NCBI RefSeq assembly: GCF_004364325.1
Contig: NZ_SOCP01000027.1
Coordinates: forward strand, 28,554-92,553
Length of the DNA: 64,000 nt
Direction: 5' to 3'
Source of the DNA: Actinophytocola oryzae
GTDB taxonomy: Bacteria > Actinomycetota > Actinomycetes > Mycobacteriales > Pseudonocardiaceae
Shown: positions 47,460 through 56,316 of the stretch, piece after piece
Position numbering within the stretch: position 1 is the stretch's first letter
Layout of the letters: each line of letters starts with the position of its first letter
Translations under genes and position numbers: made by a program
Notes under the pieces: generated by a model
What the model saw: the letters and a program-made list of their open reading frames with translations, nothing else
The model's database searches: none
What the model was told of the DNA's origin: nothing

Positions 47460-48467
47460 ATGCGTCACGTTCGGTTGGGGCGCACGGGTTTGAAGGTCTC
47501 ACCCATGTGCCTGGGCACACTGTCCTTCGGTTTGCAGAGCGATGTCGGTGCGGCCCAGAAGATCATGGGTCGCGCGGCGGACGCCGGTATCGACTTCTTC
47601 GACACGGCCGACGTCTACCCGGCGCTGCTCGCGCCGGAGGACGAGTTCGCCGACCACGTCGGACGAGCAGAGGAGATCGTCGGCGACTGGGTCTCCGGGC
47701 GGCGCGACGAGTACGTCATCGCCACCAAGTTCCGGTACCGGACGGGACCGGGGCCGAACCAGCAGGGCGCGGGGCGCCGGCACATCATGGCCGCCGTCGA
47801 GGCGTCGCTGCGGCGGCTGCGCTCGGACTGGATCGACCTGTACCAGCTCCACGCCCCCGACCCGGACACCCCGATCGACGAGACGCTGTCGGCGCTCGAC
47901 TCCCTCGTGCGGTCGGGCAAGGTCCGGTACATCGGCTGCTCGAACTTCCTCGCCTACCAGCTGGCGAAGGCGCTCGGCCGCAGCGAGGTGCTCTCCCTCG
48001 CCCGCTTCGACAGCGTGCAGCCGCGGTACAACCTGCTCTTCCGGGAGGCGGAACGGGAGCTGCTACCGCTGTGCGCGGAGGACGAGGTGGGTGTGCTCGC
48101 CTTCAACCCGCTCGCCGGGGGACTGCTGACCGGCAGGCACGATCGCGGCCGTGCGCCGGACGGGGACTCGAGGTTCGCCCTCGGGCAGGCGGCGAGCATC
48201 TACCGCATCCGGTACTGGCGCGACGCCGCGTTCGACGCCGTGGCCGAGATCGGCGCGCTGGCCGGCGAGGCGGGCCTGCCGCCCGCGACGCTCGCGGTCG
48301 CCTGGGTGATGGCGAACCCCGCCGTAACGGCGCCGGTCATCGGGGCGAGTCGCCCCGAGCAGCTGACGGACACGCTCGCCGCGGCGGACGTGGTCCTCGA
48401 CGACGGTCTGCTGTCCCGGCTCGACCGGATCACCAGGAGGTTCCGTTGGGGGGACGCCGTCTCATGA
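47460..48467 (+). CDS. aldo/keto reductase
   Basis: A 335-residue NADPH-dependent (beta/alpha)8 aldo/keto reductase, first gene of the type II polyketide operon. The catalytic residues are visible in order: Asp and Tyr in FFDTADVYP, Lys in VIATKF, and His in YQLHAPDPD. Cofactor-binding sequence VIGASRPEQL is near the C-terminus. The ATG at 47460 follows AGGACGACGACA. A TTGACA at 47411-47416 could be the -35 box of the operon, but no clear -10 follows at 17-18 bp. No dedicated SDR-type ketoreductase belongs to this operon, so this enzyme may reduce the nascent or released polyketide. It overlaps the next gene by 4 bp (ATGA). Confidence 0.88.
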   Translation: MRHVRLGRTGLKVSPMCLGTLSFGLQSDVGAAQKIMGRAADAGIDFFDTADVYPALLAPEDEFADHVGRAEEIVGDWVSGRRDEYVIATKFRYRTGPGPNQQGAGRRHIMAAVEASLRRLRSDWIDLYQLHAPDPDTPIDETLSALDSLVRSGKVRYIGCSNFLAYQLAKALGRSEVLSLARFDSVQPRYNLLFREAERELLPLCAEDEVGVLAFNPLAGGLLTGRHDRGRAPDGDSRFALGQAASIYRIRYWRDAAFDAVAEIGALAGEAGLPPATLAVAWVMANPAVTAPVIGASRPEQLTDTLAAADVVLDDGLLSRLDRITRRFRWGDAVS

Positions 48468-49687
48468 GCACGCTCTTCCGCGACGTGCGGGTGTTCGACG
48501 GCGCCGAGATCCTGGACGCGGCCTCCGTCCTCGTCGAGAACGGGCGCATCGCACTCGTCGCGCCGCCGGGGGCCGACGTCCTGGCGCCCTCGGACGCGGT
48601 CGTCGTCGAGGAACCCGACGCGACACTCCTGCCGGGACTGATCGACTGCCACGTGCACGCCGAGCCGGGCGCTCTCCGGGAGGCCATCACGTTCGGCGTC
48701 ACGACCGTGCTGGACATGATGTGCCCACCGGAGCTGCACCGCGAGCAGCGTGCGACGGCGCGGCGCGACCTCGGCATGGCCGACGTGCTGTCGGCGGGCA
48801 TCGGTGCCACCGCACCGGGTGGCCACCCGAGCCAGCTGGTCGAGTCGGTCGACTGGCTGGACGAGTTCCCGACGCTGTCCACCCCGGGGGAGGCGGCGGA
48901 CTTCGTGGCCCGGCGGATGGCCGAGGGGTCGCAGTACCTCAAGATCTTCGCCGGCCGGTTGACGCCAGGGGACGGGCGTCCCTGTCTGGACACCGACACG
49001 GTCGCGGCCCTGGTCGAGGCCGCGCGGACCAACGGGGTGCTCTCGATCGCGCACGCCGTGGACCAGGCGGCCGCGCGGGCCGCGGTCGCCGCCGGGGTCG
49101 ATGGGTTGGCGCATCTGTTCGTCGACGAGAAACCGGAGCCACCGTTCATCGACGAGATCGTGTCGGCCGGGGTGTTCGTGGTGCCCACCCTGACGATGCT
49201 CGAGTCGCTGTGTGGCCGCCCCAGCGGAGCCGAGCTGGCCCGGGACCCGCGGATCACCCCGTTCCTGTCGGCGTCCGCGAAGGCGAGGCTGGAAAGCGTG
49301 CTCGGCGAGAACCCTGAGCTCGACCTGAGCCATGCCCGCGAGGCGGTGGCCATGCTGGCGGCGGCGGGCGGGACGCTCCTGGCGGGCACCGACGCCATCG
49401 CCCACGGCACGGCACACGGCGCGAGCCTGCACCGCGAGCTGGAGCTGCTCGTCGAGTGCGGCATGAGCCCGCGCCAGGCCCTCGCCGCGGCGACGTCGGC
49501 GCCCGCCGGCCGGTTCGGACTGTCCGATCGCGGGCACGTGCGCGGCGGGCTGCAGGCCGACCTCGTCCTCGTCCGAGGCAACCCCGCCGAGGACATCACC
49601 CGTACTCGTGACCTGATCGGCGTCTGGCGGCGTGGACAGCGCGTCGAACGCCGTCGTCAACCGGCAATCGTGGACAGAGAAGGGTAG
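48464..49687 (+). CDS. amidohydrolase family protein
   Basis: A 407-residue metal-dependent hydrolase of the imidazolonepropionase/prolidase-like amidohydrolase group. The metal ligands are clear: DCHVHAE (HxH), Lys in YLKIFAG, His in SIAHAVD, His in LAHLFVDE, and Asp in LAGTDAIAHG. The beta-sandwich parts at both ends are present (FRDVRVFDG ... ADLVLVRGNPAEDI). It starts inside the stop of the aldo/keto reductase gene. Its place in a type II PKS operon is unusual. It might hydrolyse an amide, lactone or enol-type bond in an intermediate. I have no basis for a particular reaction. Confidence 0.85.
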   Translation: MSTLFRDVRVFDGAEILDAASVLVENGRIALVAPPGADVLAPSDAVVVEEPDATLLPGLIDCHVHAEPGALREAITFGVTTVLDMMCPPELHREQRATARRDLGMADVLSAGIGATAPGGHPSQLVESVDWLDEFPTLSTPGEAADFVARRMAEGSQYLKIFAGRLTPGDGRPCLDTDTVAALVEAARTNGVLSIAHAVDQAAARAAVAAGVDGLAHLFVDEKPEPPFIDEIVSAGVFVVPTLTMLESLCGRPSGAELARDPRITPFLSASAKARLESVLGENPELDLSHAREAVAMLAAAGGTLLAGTDAIAHGTAHGASLHRELELLVECGMSPRQALAAATSAPAGRFGLSDRGHVRGGLQADLVLVRGNPAEDITRTRDLIGVWRRGQRVERRRQPAIVDREG

Positions 49688-49695
49688 TGAGCTCG

Positions 49696-50181
49696 ATGAA
49701 CGCCGCCCCTGCCGTCGCGGAGTCCGCCACGGGAGAGACCATGGAGATCAGGTGGAGCACCGTCATCGATGCTCCCGCCGACGAGGTGTGGAGCTACCTG
49801 CGTAGTTTCGGCAACCTCGCCGACTGGATCCCGACCATCGACAGCTGTGAGATCGAGGACGGTCACGACGACACGGTGCCCGGGGCGGTCCGGGTGATCC
49901 GGCACGGCCGCAACGGATCCCGTGAACGGCTGCTGTCCAATGACGACTCGACCATGACGCAGACCTACGAGCAGCTGACCGGCACGCTCCCGGTCCTCGA
50001 CTACCGGGGCACCTACCAGGTGTGGCCGGTGTACGACACCGACAGCGCGTTCGTCTTCAGGTCGTGCACGTTCGCCCTGACCCCGTCGGTCACCGACCCG
50101 GAGGCGTTGGCCACCCTCGTCCGGGTCCACGTGTTCGCGCCGACCATGGAGGCGTTGCGCAGGAAGCTCTCCAGGGGCTGA
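49696..50181 (+). CDS. SRPBCC family protein (polyketide cyclase/dehydrase-like)
   Basis: A 161-residue START/Bet v1-fold protein. The opening pattern TVIDAPADEVWSYLRSFGNL and the long C-terminal helix TMEALRRKLSRG are typical of the SRPBCC superfamily. In type II polyketide operons such proteins fold and cyclise the poly-beta-keto chain in a hydrophobic cavity, and that role fits here. Single-domain members can also be MxaD-like and non-enzymatic. I use ATG 49696, eleven bases after AGAAGGG. A GTG at 49687 overlapping the previous stop (TAGTG) is equally possible and adds three residues. It is followed by a cupin with an 8-bp gap. Confidence 0.8.
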   Translation: MNAAPAVAESATGETMEIRWSTVIDAPADEVWSYLRSFGNLADWIPTIDSCEIEDGHDDTVPGAVRVIRHGRNGSRERLLSNDDSTMTQTYEQLTGTLPVLDYRGTYQVWPVYDTDSAFVFRSCTFALTPSVTDPEALATLVRVHVFAPTMEALRRKLSRG

Positions 50182-50188
50182 CACCACC

Positions 50189-50698
50189 ATGTTGGTCCCC
50201 CCTGGTGAAGGCAGGCGGGCCGGCGTGCCGCCGTTCGGACTCCGGGTGAAGATCTCGAGCGAGCGGTCGGCCGCCGGCTCGCTGTTCGAGGCCGCCATCC
50301 CGGTCGGGTTCGACGTCGGCGCGCACGTGCACCGCCGTAGCGAGGAGTTCTTCTACGTACTGCGGGGCGAGGTCGAGATCTTCGCCTTCGAGCCGGTGGC
50401 GAGAACCGGCGACGACTGGCACGCGTGGCGCTCCCCCGAGGGTGAGGGAGTCGTCCGGGCCGCGGCGGGCACGGTCGTACACGTGCCACCCGGGATCCCA
50501 CACGGGTTCTCGAACCCCGGCCCGGAGCCGGCGCGGCTGTTGCTCCACACGGCACCGCCCGCCCACCACGAGGACTACTTCGACGAACTGTTGGCACTGC
50601 TCGCGGCGAGGCGCGGTGACACGACCGACGAGGTACGCGCGTTGCGGGAGCGCTACGACATCGAGCAGCTCACCCCGCTCCGCTCGGCCAGGACGTGA
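50189..50698 (+). CDS. cupin domain protein
   Basis: A 169-residue single-domain cupin. The metal-binding motif 1 is GAHVHRRSEEFFYVLRGEVE (HxH...E) and motif 2 is PPGIPHGFSNP (His). Small cupins in aromatic polyketide clusters (TcmJ/RemF-like) act with the minimal PKS as cyclases or stabilise the complex. Others are dioxygenases or isomerases. Placement between the SRPBCC and VOC genes, immediately before KS-alpha, favours a cyclase or oxygenase role on the polyketide. There is no strong Shine-Dalgarno sequence. The gap to the previous gene is 7 bp, so translation is probably coupled. Confidence 0.82.
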   Translation: MLVPPGEGRRAGVPPFGLRVKISSERSAAGSLFEAAIPVGFDVGAHVHRRSEEFFYVLRGEVEIFAFEPVARTGDDWHAWRSPEGEGVVRAAAGTVVHVPPGIPHGFSNPGPEPARLLLHTAPPAHHEDYFDELLALLAARRGDTTDEVRALRERYDIEQLTPLRSART

Positions 50699-50713
50699 CC
50701 GGAGGAGGCAGAC

Positions 50714-51638
50714 GTGGCATCGCACCGGATGGCAGCCGTGACGCTGGGGGGTCCCCGACCCGGCCTCGGCGGCGGCGTACTACGCGGACTTCGGGCTCAC
50801 GCCCGGCACCGGCGGCTGGTTCAGCACGCGGGACGGCGGCCCACAGCTCCGGCTGGTGGCCGCACCCAGGCGCAGGCTGGTGGACATCACCGTCGGGGTG
50901 GACACCCCCGACGACATCGGCGCCGCACGCACCCGGCTCACCGCGCTGGGGTTCGAGTGCGCGGTGACCCCGGGCTCGCTGCGCGCTGTGGAGCCGGTCA
51001 CGGGCGTCCTCACCGTGCTCCGCGTCGAACCCAGGGTCGTCCAGCACCCGCCAGAGCCGGTGCCGCACAACGCTCCCGGCAGGATCGACCGGCCCGATCG
51101 CAGGGCGCCAGGAGTCCTGCGAGCCGACCGGGTGCGGCCGAGGAGACTCGGACACGTCTCGCTCGGCACCACCGGGTTCGAGACCACACTGTCGTTCTTC
51201 CGCGACGGGCTCGGGTTCAGGGTGAGCGATCTCGTCGGCACCCGGGGCGCGTTCCTGCGCTGCTCCACCGAGCACCACAACGTCCTGTTGCTGGGCGCTC
51301 CGGTGTCCTTCCTGCACCACACGTCCTGGCAGGTCGACGACGTCAACGAGGTCGGGCGCGGTGCGTCGGCGATGTTGCGGGGACACCCCGACCGCCACGT
51401 CTGGGGGCTCGGGCGGCACCACGCGGGGTCGAACTTCTTCTGGTACCTGAGGGATCCGGCCGGCAACTTCGCCGAGTACTACTCGGACATGGACACCGTC
51501 CTCGACGACCAGCTGTGGAAGCCGGAGGTGTTCACCGCCGCCCGTGCCGTGCTCAGCTGGGGACCGCCGCCGCCACCGTCGTTCCTGCGGCCGGACGACC
51601 TCGGCGCCCTGATGGCGGGAGCACACGCGGATGCCTAG
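50714..51638 (+). CDS. two-domain VOC (glyoxalase/type I extradiol dioxygenase-like) protein, frameshifted
   Basis: The gene starts with GTG 50714 behind GGAGGAGG and reads VASHRMAAVTLG. The frame then fails at a run of six Gs (50746-50751). With one G fewer it continues as VPDPASAAAYYADFGLTPG and joins perfectly to the long downstream frame that ends at 51638. The intact product would be about 307 residues. The second VOC domain keeps a 2-His-1-carboxylate set: His in LGHVSLG, His in FLHHTSW and Glu in NFAEYYSD. This set suits a non-heme iron dioxygenase or a related metalloenzyme. As given, only a shortened protein from an internal GTG such as 50856 could be made. This may be a sequencing error, phase variation or a real loss. 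It overlaps KS-alpha by 8 bp. Confidence 0.75.
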
Positions 51639-52869
51639 CGCGGTGGTCACCGGCATCGGCGTGCGCACTCCCGGCGGGAACGGGCTCGAGGAGTTCTGGC
51701 ACACGCTCACGTCCGGCCGAACCGTGACCCGGCCGATCTCCTTCTTCGACGCGGGGGAGTTCCGGTCGCGTGCCGCGGGCGAGTGTGACTTCGACGCCGA
51801 GGCCGAGGGGCTCACGCGGCGCGAGGTCCGTCGCATGGACCGGGCCACGCAGTTCGCCGTGGCGTGCGCCCGCGACGCGATCGCCGACAGTGGACTCGAC
51901 CTCGACCGGCTCGACCCCCACCGGACGGGCGTCAGCCTCGGCACCGCACTCGGCTCGATCAACAGCCTCGAACGGGAGTACGTGGTGCTCTCCGACGGCG
52001 GCCGGGAGCGGGTGGTCGACCCCGCCTACGCCTCGCCCCACCTGTACGACTACCTGACCCCGTCGACCGCCGCGGTGGAGGTCGCCTGGACCGTCCGCGC
52101 GGAGGGGCCCGTCTCCCTCGTGACCGACGGCTGCACGGCGGGTCTCGACGCGGTCGGACAAGCGTTGCGGATCATCCGGGACGGGGCGGCCGACGTGGTC
52201 GTCGCGGGGGCGACCGAGGCGGCGGTGACGCCGATCGTCGTCGCGTGCTTCGACGCGATCCGCGCCACCTCGACACAGGGTCGCTGCCGGCCGTTCGACC
52301 GTGCCAGGGACGGCATCGTGCTGGCCGAGGGGGCGGCGGTGCTCGTGATCGAGAGCGATGAGCACGCCCGCCGCCGTGGTGCGCGGGTCTACGCGGAGCT
52401 CTCGGGGTTCGCGACGAGGTTCAACGCCTTCCACATGACCGGGCTCACACCGGAGGGTCCGGAACTGGCCGAGGCCGTCCGCGCCGCGCTCGCGGACGCA
52501 CGCGCCGACGTCGACGACATCGACTACGTCAACGCGCACGGCACCGGCACGGCCCAGAACGACCGACACGAGACGGCCGCGATCAAGGCCAGTCTCCTGG
52601 ACCGCGCCAGGAGGATCCCCGTCAGCTCGATCAAGTCGATGATCGGGCACTCCCTGGGTGCCGTCGGATCGATCGAGCTGGCCGCGTGCGCACTCGTCCT
52701 CGACCGGGGAGTCGTCCCGCCGACGGCCAACCTCCACGATCCGGATCCGGACTGCGACCTCGACTACGTGCCGCTCACGGCACGAGAACACCGCGTCGGG
52801 ACGTTGGTGAGCGTGGGCAGCGGCTTCGGCGGGTTCCAGAGCGCGGCTGTGCTCCGGCGGCCGTCATGA
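51631..52869 (+). CDS. type II PKS ketosynthase alpha subunit
   Basis: A 412-residue KS-alpha, the condensing subunit of a type II minimal PKS. The active-site Cys is in VTDGCTAGLDAVG. The catalytic His residues are in NAHGTGTAQND and SMIGHSLGAVG. The segment YDYLTPSTAAVEVAWTV and the neighbouring EGPVS are characteristic of aromatic (rather than fatty-acid) KS-alpha proteins. It forms a heterodimer with the following chain-length factor, to which it is coupled by an ATGA overlap. It extends malonyl units carried on an ACP, most likely the one at 54117. The ATG at 51631 overlaps the end of the VOC gene. Confidence 0.93.
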   Translation: MPSAVVTGIGVRTPGGNGLEEFWHTLTSGRTVTRPISFFDAGEFRSRAAGECDFDAEAEGLTRREVRRMDRATQFAVACARDAIADSGLDLDRLDPHRTGVSLGTALGSINSLEREYVVLSDGGRERVVDPAYASPHLYDYLTPSTAAVEVAWTVRAEGPVSLVTDGCTAGLDAVGQALRIIRDGAADVVVAGATEAAVTPIVVACFDAIRATSTQGRCRPFDRARDGIVLAEGAAVLVIESDEHARRRGARVYAELSGFATRFNAFHMTGLTPEGPELAEAVRAALADARADVDDIDYVNAHGTGTAQNDRHETAAIKASLLDRARRIPVSSIKSMIGHSLGAVGSIELAACALVLDRGVVPPTANLHDPDPDCDLDYVPLTAREHRVGTLVSVGSGFGGFQSAAVLRRPS

Positions 52870-54086
52870 CCACGTCCGTCGTCGTGACCGGGATCGGGGT
52901 GGTCGCGCCGACCGGCACCACGGCGGCCGAGTTCTGGGCAGCCACCCTGGACCGGCGACACGGCATCCGGGGGATGGCGGACGTCGTGGACGCGCGGTAC
53001 CCCGTGGCCCTGGCGGGCCGGGTGGCCGGCTTCGACTCGCGCGTCGGCGAGCTCCCGCTCCGGTTCCTGCCCCAGACCGACGTCTCGACGCGGTATGCGC
53101 TCGTGGCCGCCGCGGAGGCGTTGGACGACGCCGCGGTCGACCCGACGCTGCGTGCGGAGTACCGCGCCGGCGTGGTGACCGCGAACTCCTCCGGTGGCGC
53201 GGCCTACATCCACGACGACTTCCGGCGGTTGTGGGCACAGGGCCCTCGGGAGGTCAGCGTGTACGGGAGTATCGCGTGGTTCTACGCGGTCAACACGGGG
53301 CAGATCTCGATACTGAACGGACTGCGCGGTGCCGGCGGGACCGTGTCGGCCGAGCAGGCGGGCGGGCTCGACGCCCTGGGTGACGCGCGGCGTCTGGTGC
53401 GCGCCGGTACGCGGCTCGTGGTGTGCGGCGGCGTCGACTCCGCGTTCGACTCGTGGGGCTGGCTCGCCCACCAGACCAGCGGAAGGGCCAGCAAGGCGAA
53501 CCGGCCGGACCGCGCGTTCCTGCCCTTCGACAGCGCGGCGAACGGCCACGTCCCCGGCGAGGGTGGCGCGTTCCTCGTGCTCGAGGACCATCGAGAGGCA
53601 CGCGACCGGGGACAGGCGGCCTACGGGGAGATCGCGGGCTACGCCGCCACCTTCGACCCCAGGGACGGGACCGGCCGTCCGCCGGGACTGCGCCGGGCCG
53701 CGGAGCTGGCGCTCGACGACGCGGGACTCACCGCACGGGATGTCGACGCCGTGTTCGCGGACGCGGCCGGCGTCCCCCGGTTCGACGCCGAGGAGGCCGA
53801 CGTGGTCCGCGGCATGTTCGGCCGGAACGGGGTGCCCGTGGCCGTCCCCAAGTCGGGCACGGGGCGCCTCCTCTCCGGTGGCGGACCGCTGGACGTCGTG
53901 GCCGCCCTGCTCACGATCCGCGACCAGGTGCTGCCACCCGCCGTGCACACCACCGACGTGCCGGCCGAGTACGGGATCGATGTCGTCCTCGGTACGCCGA
54001 GGCCCGGTCGCGTGGACGTCGCGCTCGTCCTCGCGCGCGGCAAGGGAGGGTTCAACTCCGCGGTCGTCGTCCGGGGAGTTGGCTGA
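52866..54086 (+). CDS. type II PKS chain-length factor (KS-beta)
   Basis: A 406-residue ketosynthase-like subunit in which the active-site Cys is replaced by Gln (TVSAEQAGGLDALG), the hallmark of KS-beta/CLF. Other family features are SIAWFYAVNTGQISI and GKGGFNSAVVV. It forms the heterodimer with KS-alpha, decarboxylates malonyl-ACP and sets the size of the chain pocket. Chain length cannot be read reliably by eye. The start overlaps the KS-alpha stop by 4 bp, guaranteeing balanced expression. Confidence 0.93.
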   Translation: MTTSVVVTGIGVVAPTGTTAAEFWAATLDRRHGIRGMADVVDARYPVALAGRVAGFDSRVGELPLRFLPQTDVSTRYALVAAAEALDDAAVDPTLRAEYRAGVVTANSSGGAAYIHDDFRRLWAQGPREVSVYGSIAWFYAVNTGQISILNGLRGAGGTVSAEQAGGLDALGDARRLVRAGTRLVVCGGVDSAFDSWGWLAHQTSGRASKANRPDRAFLPFDSAANGHVPGEGGAFLVLEDHREARDRGQAAYGEIAGYAATFDPRDGTGRPPGLRRAAELALDDAGLTARDVDAVFADAAGVPRFDAEEADVVRGMFGRNGVPVAVPKSGTGRLLSGGGPLDVVAALLTIRDQVLPPAVHTTDVPAEYGIDVVLGTPRPGRVDVALVLARGKGGFNSAVVVRGVG

Positions 54087-54116
54087 ACAGCTGTTTCGGA
54101 GAACGGAGAGACACAC

Positions 54117-54353
54117 ATGGACGCGATCACCATCGACAACGTGCGGCAGGCCCTCGTCCCGGTTCCTGACGAACTGCGTGGCGACATGGAGTTCGACGAG
54201 CAGGGCTACGACTCGCTGTCCCGCATCTCGGCCTTCGCCAAGCTCGAACGTGAGCTGGACATCAAGATCCCGGACATCGAGTTCGAGGGACTGACCGTCC
54301 CGGACCGCCTTGTCACGCGTGTCAACGAGCTGCTGCGGGCCCGGCTCGGATGA
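54117..54353 (+). CDS. acyl carrier protein of the type II PKS
   Basis: A 78-residue ACP directly after KS-alpha/CLF, completing the minimal PKS. The phosphopantetheine Ser lies in GYDSLSRISAFAKLE (a DSL motif), followed by the usual helix III region IPDIEFEGLTVPDRLV. The ATG follows GGAGAG. The order KS-alpha, KS-beta, ACP is the canonical one. Confidence 0.93.
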   Translation: MDAITIDNVRQALVPVPDELRGDMEFDEQGYDSLSRISAFAKLERELDIKIPDIEFEGLTVPDRLVTRVNELLRARLG

Positions 54354-54498
54354 CCACCGCTTCAGGGTCGCCCGTCTCGGCCACCTCGTGCCTCCAGCGG
54401 GGCGGTTTCGGGTAGCCGGGGTGATCCCTCGGGCAGTTGTCGCCCCGGACTGCCGCTGGTTCCCGGCTTCTCGGTCGTCGGTGGTGCACTGTGGACAC

Positions 54499-55017
54499 AT
54501 GGCGGGGACGAGGAGCCGACACGAGGAGCTGGTGCGGTCCATCTACGACGAGCACGGCAAGGCGATGCTGTTCTACGCGACCAGGTTGACCGGCAATGTC
54601 GCGGCGGCCGAGGACGCCGTGCAGGAGGCGCTCGTCCGTGCCTGGCGCAACTCGGAAAGCATGGCCAACGGTAGGGGTTCTGTTCGCGGCTGGCTGCTGA
54701 CGGTGGTGCGCAACATAGTCATCGACACCGTGCGGGCGCGCAGGGCACGGCCGACCGAGCTGCCCGAGCTGGAGGACGGTGGACCGATGACCGACGATCA
54801 CGCCGACCAGGTCGTCGACTCCGTGGTGGTGCTCGACGCGCTCGCCCAGCTGTCCGCCGACCACCGCGCCGTGCTGCGGACCCTGTACTACGAGCGGCAG
54901 ACCGTGCGAGAAGCCGCCGTGACACTGGGGATCCCGGAAGGCACGGTGAAGTCCCGCTCGTATCACGCCTTGCGTGCACTGCGTGACGTCATGCCGAGCC
55001 TGGAAGGGGCGGGTTGA
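54499..55017 (+). CDS. ECF-type RNA polymerase sigma factor
   Basis: A 172-residue sigma-70 of the extracytoplasmic function group. Region 2 is visible as YDEHGKAMLFYATRLTG ... AEDAVQEALVRAWRN and SVRGWLLTVVRNIVID. Region 4 is LSADHRAVLRTLYYERQTV ... LGIPEGTVKSRSYHALRAL, the helix-turn-helix that reads the -35 box. No anti-sigma gene follows; instead a lipoprotein gene lies 218 bp downstream. I use ATG 54499. It interrupts the biosynthetic genes and could control the lipoprotein or a cell-envelope response to the product. Its targets are not evident. Confidence 0.9.
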   Translation: MAGTRSRHEELVRSIYDEHGKAMLFYATRLTGNVAAAEDAVQEALVRAWRNSESMANGRGSVRGWLLTVVRNIVIDTVRARRARPTELPELEDGGPMTDDHADQVVDSVVVLDALAQLSADHRAVLRTLYYERQTVREAAVTLGIPEGTVKSRSYHALRALRDVMPSLEGAG

Positions 55018-55191
55018 GGACCCGGCCGCGACCACGGCTCGTCGGTCCCGTCTCTTGGTGTCGTCGACTGCCAGCCTACGGCTCGGAACTGGGGCGACAC
55101 AGGGACGTGGGGTCGTTCATGCACCGCACTTGCCCGAAAGTCGGGGCGGGTGAACCGATCTCGACACGAGCCACGTGTGTGGGCCCGAGGA

Positions 55192-55210
55192 GGTTCGGAG
55201 AGTCCGAACC
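55192..55210. promoter_or_regulatory. perfect inverted repeat before the lipoprotein gene
   Basis: GGTTCGGA-GAG-TCCGAACC lies 25 bp upstream of the lipoprotein ATG, between it and the ECF sigma gene. An operator half-site pair or an mRNA hairpin near the ribosome-binding site (GGGAGGGG) are both possible. Confidence 0.4.
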
Positions 55211-55235
55211 ACCACAGGTCCTGGGAGGGGATTTC

Positions 55236-56138
55236 ATGTCTCACAAGCGTCTTGCGGCTGTCGCCGCGTTGTTCGCCGCCGGCACGGTGCTGTTGTCCGC
55301 GTGTGGCGGGGAGGACGGGGGAACACAAGGGGCGGCGGAGGCCGCCACGCGGACCTTCTCGTTGCTCGGTGGCACGGCCAAGTCGAACAACGCGACGCCG
55401 AAGACCGGCGACTGGGCGACCGGCGCGGACGGCACGGCCAACACGGCGCAGAAGTCGGTCGCGCAGAAGTGGGTCCAGCTCGAGGCCGGCGCGGCGGGCG
55501 ACCTCGACCCCGTGGTCGTCAACGGTGCGGGGCTGACGCTGTACCGGTTCGACAAGGACACCGCCAGCCCGTCGAAGTCCAACTGCGACGGTGACTGCGC
55601 CGTGACGTGGCCGCCGGTGACGGTGGCGAAGAACGGCAGGATCTTCATCGACGGCGTGGAGAAGTCCGCGGTGGGCGTCGTCGAACGTGGTGACGGGAGC
55701 CTGCAGGTGACCATCGGCGGCTGGCCGGTCTACCGGTTCGCCAAGGACACCAAGCCCGGTGACACCCTGGGCCAGGGCGTGGGCGGCACGTGGTTCGGCG
55801 TGACCCCGGACGGCCAGAAGGCCGGCGCGGACTCCGGCGACGCGGCGGAGCCCAGCGAAAGCGTCGTCGTGCCCCAGGGCGACGGCCAGAAGGCCACGAG
55901 CGCGATCCTGTTCGACGAGCCCGGGTTCAGCGACAGCGGCGCGTCGCAGGGTGTCTCGGGCCAGGGTTGCCAGAACCTCGCCCGGCCGAACCTGACCTCC
56001 TCCATCAGGGCCGAGGGGTCGCTGAAGATCTGGTCCGAGAAGGACTGCACGGGTGAGTCGACGGTCATCGACGGTGATGTCGAGGACCTGTCCACCATCG
56101 GGTTCGACGACACCGTGGCCTCCGTGTTCCTCGGCTGA
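55236..56138 (+). CDS. secreted lipoprotein with YxFxxD repeats and crystallin-like tail
   Basis: A 300-residue lipoprotein. The signal peptide ends in a lipobox, LLSAC (Cys at about residue 23), so the protein should be lipidated and anchored outside the membrane. Residues about 85-200 carry two copies of the Lipoprotein_15/COG4315 motif (LTLYRFDKD and WPVYRFAKD) with a conserved NCDGDCAVTWPP. The C-terminal 80 residues (ILFDEPGFSDSG ... LKIWSEKDCTGES) resemble a beta/gamma-crystallin-like or SH3-like beta domain. Its function is unknown. Proteins of this type are often paired with ECF sigma factors in actinomycetes, as here. It is followed by a strong hairpin. Confidence 0.85.
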   Translation: MSHKRLAAVAALFAAGTVLLSACGGEDGGTQGAAEAATRTFSLLGGTAKSNNATPKTGDWATGADGTANTAQKSVAQKWVQLEAGAAGDLDPVVVNGAGLTLYRFDKDTASPSKSNCDGDCAVTWPPVTVAKNGRIFIDGVEKSAVGVVERGDGSLQVTIGGWPVYRFAKDTKPGDTLGQGVGGTWFGVTPDGQKAGADSGDAAEPSESVVVPQGDGQKATSAILFDEPGFSDSGASQGVSGQGCQNLARPNLTSSIRAEGSLKIWSEKDCTGESTVIDGDVEDLSTIGFDDTVASVFLG

Positions 56139-56145
56139 CCCCGGC

Positions 56146-56180
56146 GTGCCCGGTCCACGGTGTGACCGTGGACCGGGCAC
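56146..56180. terminator. perfect 16-bp hairpin after the lipoprotein gene
   Basis: GTGCCCGGTCCACGGT (56146-56161) pairs exactly with ACCGTGGACCGGGCAC (56165-56180) across a 3-nt loop. It begins 8 bp after the lipoprotein stop. This is the strongest terminator-like structure in the window. It insulates the lipoprotein from the ACP-KS-oxidase operon. Confidence 0.85.
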
Positions 56181-56316
56181 GTTCGCGCAGACCTGTTTCC
56201 TCGATCGGCACGACACGCGTCACGCGCGTCTCGACCTCCTACCGTCGGTGCGGTCGGCCGCGCGGGAACGACTCCTCGCGGGGCACCGCATGTCACACAG
56301 GAGAAGGGACAAGCGC

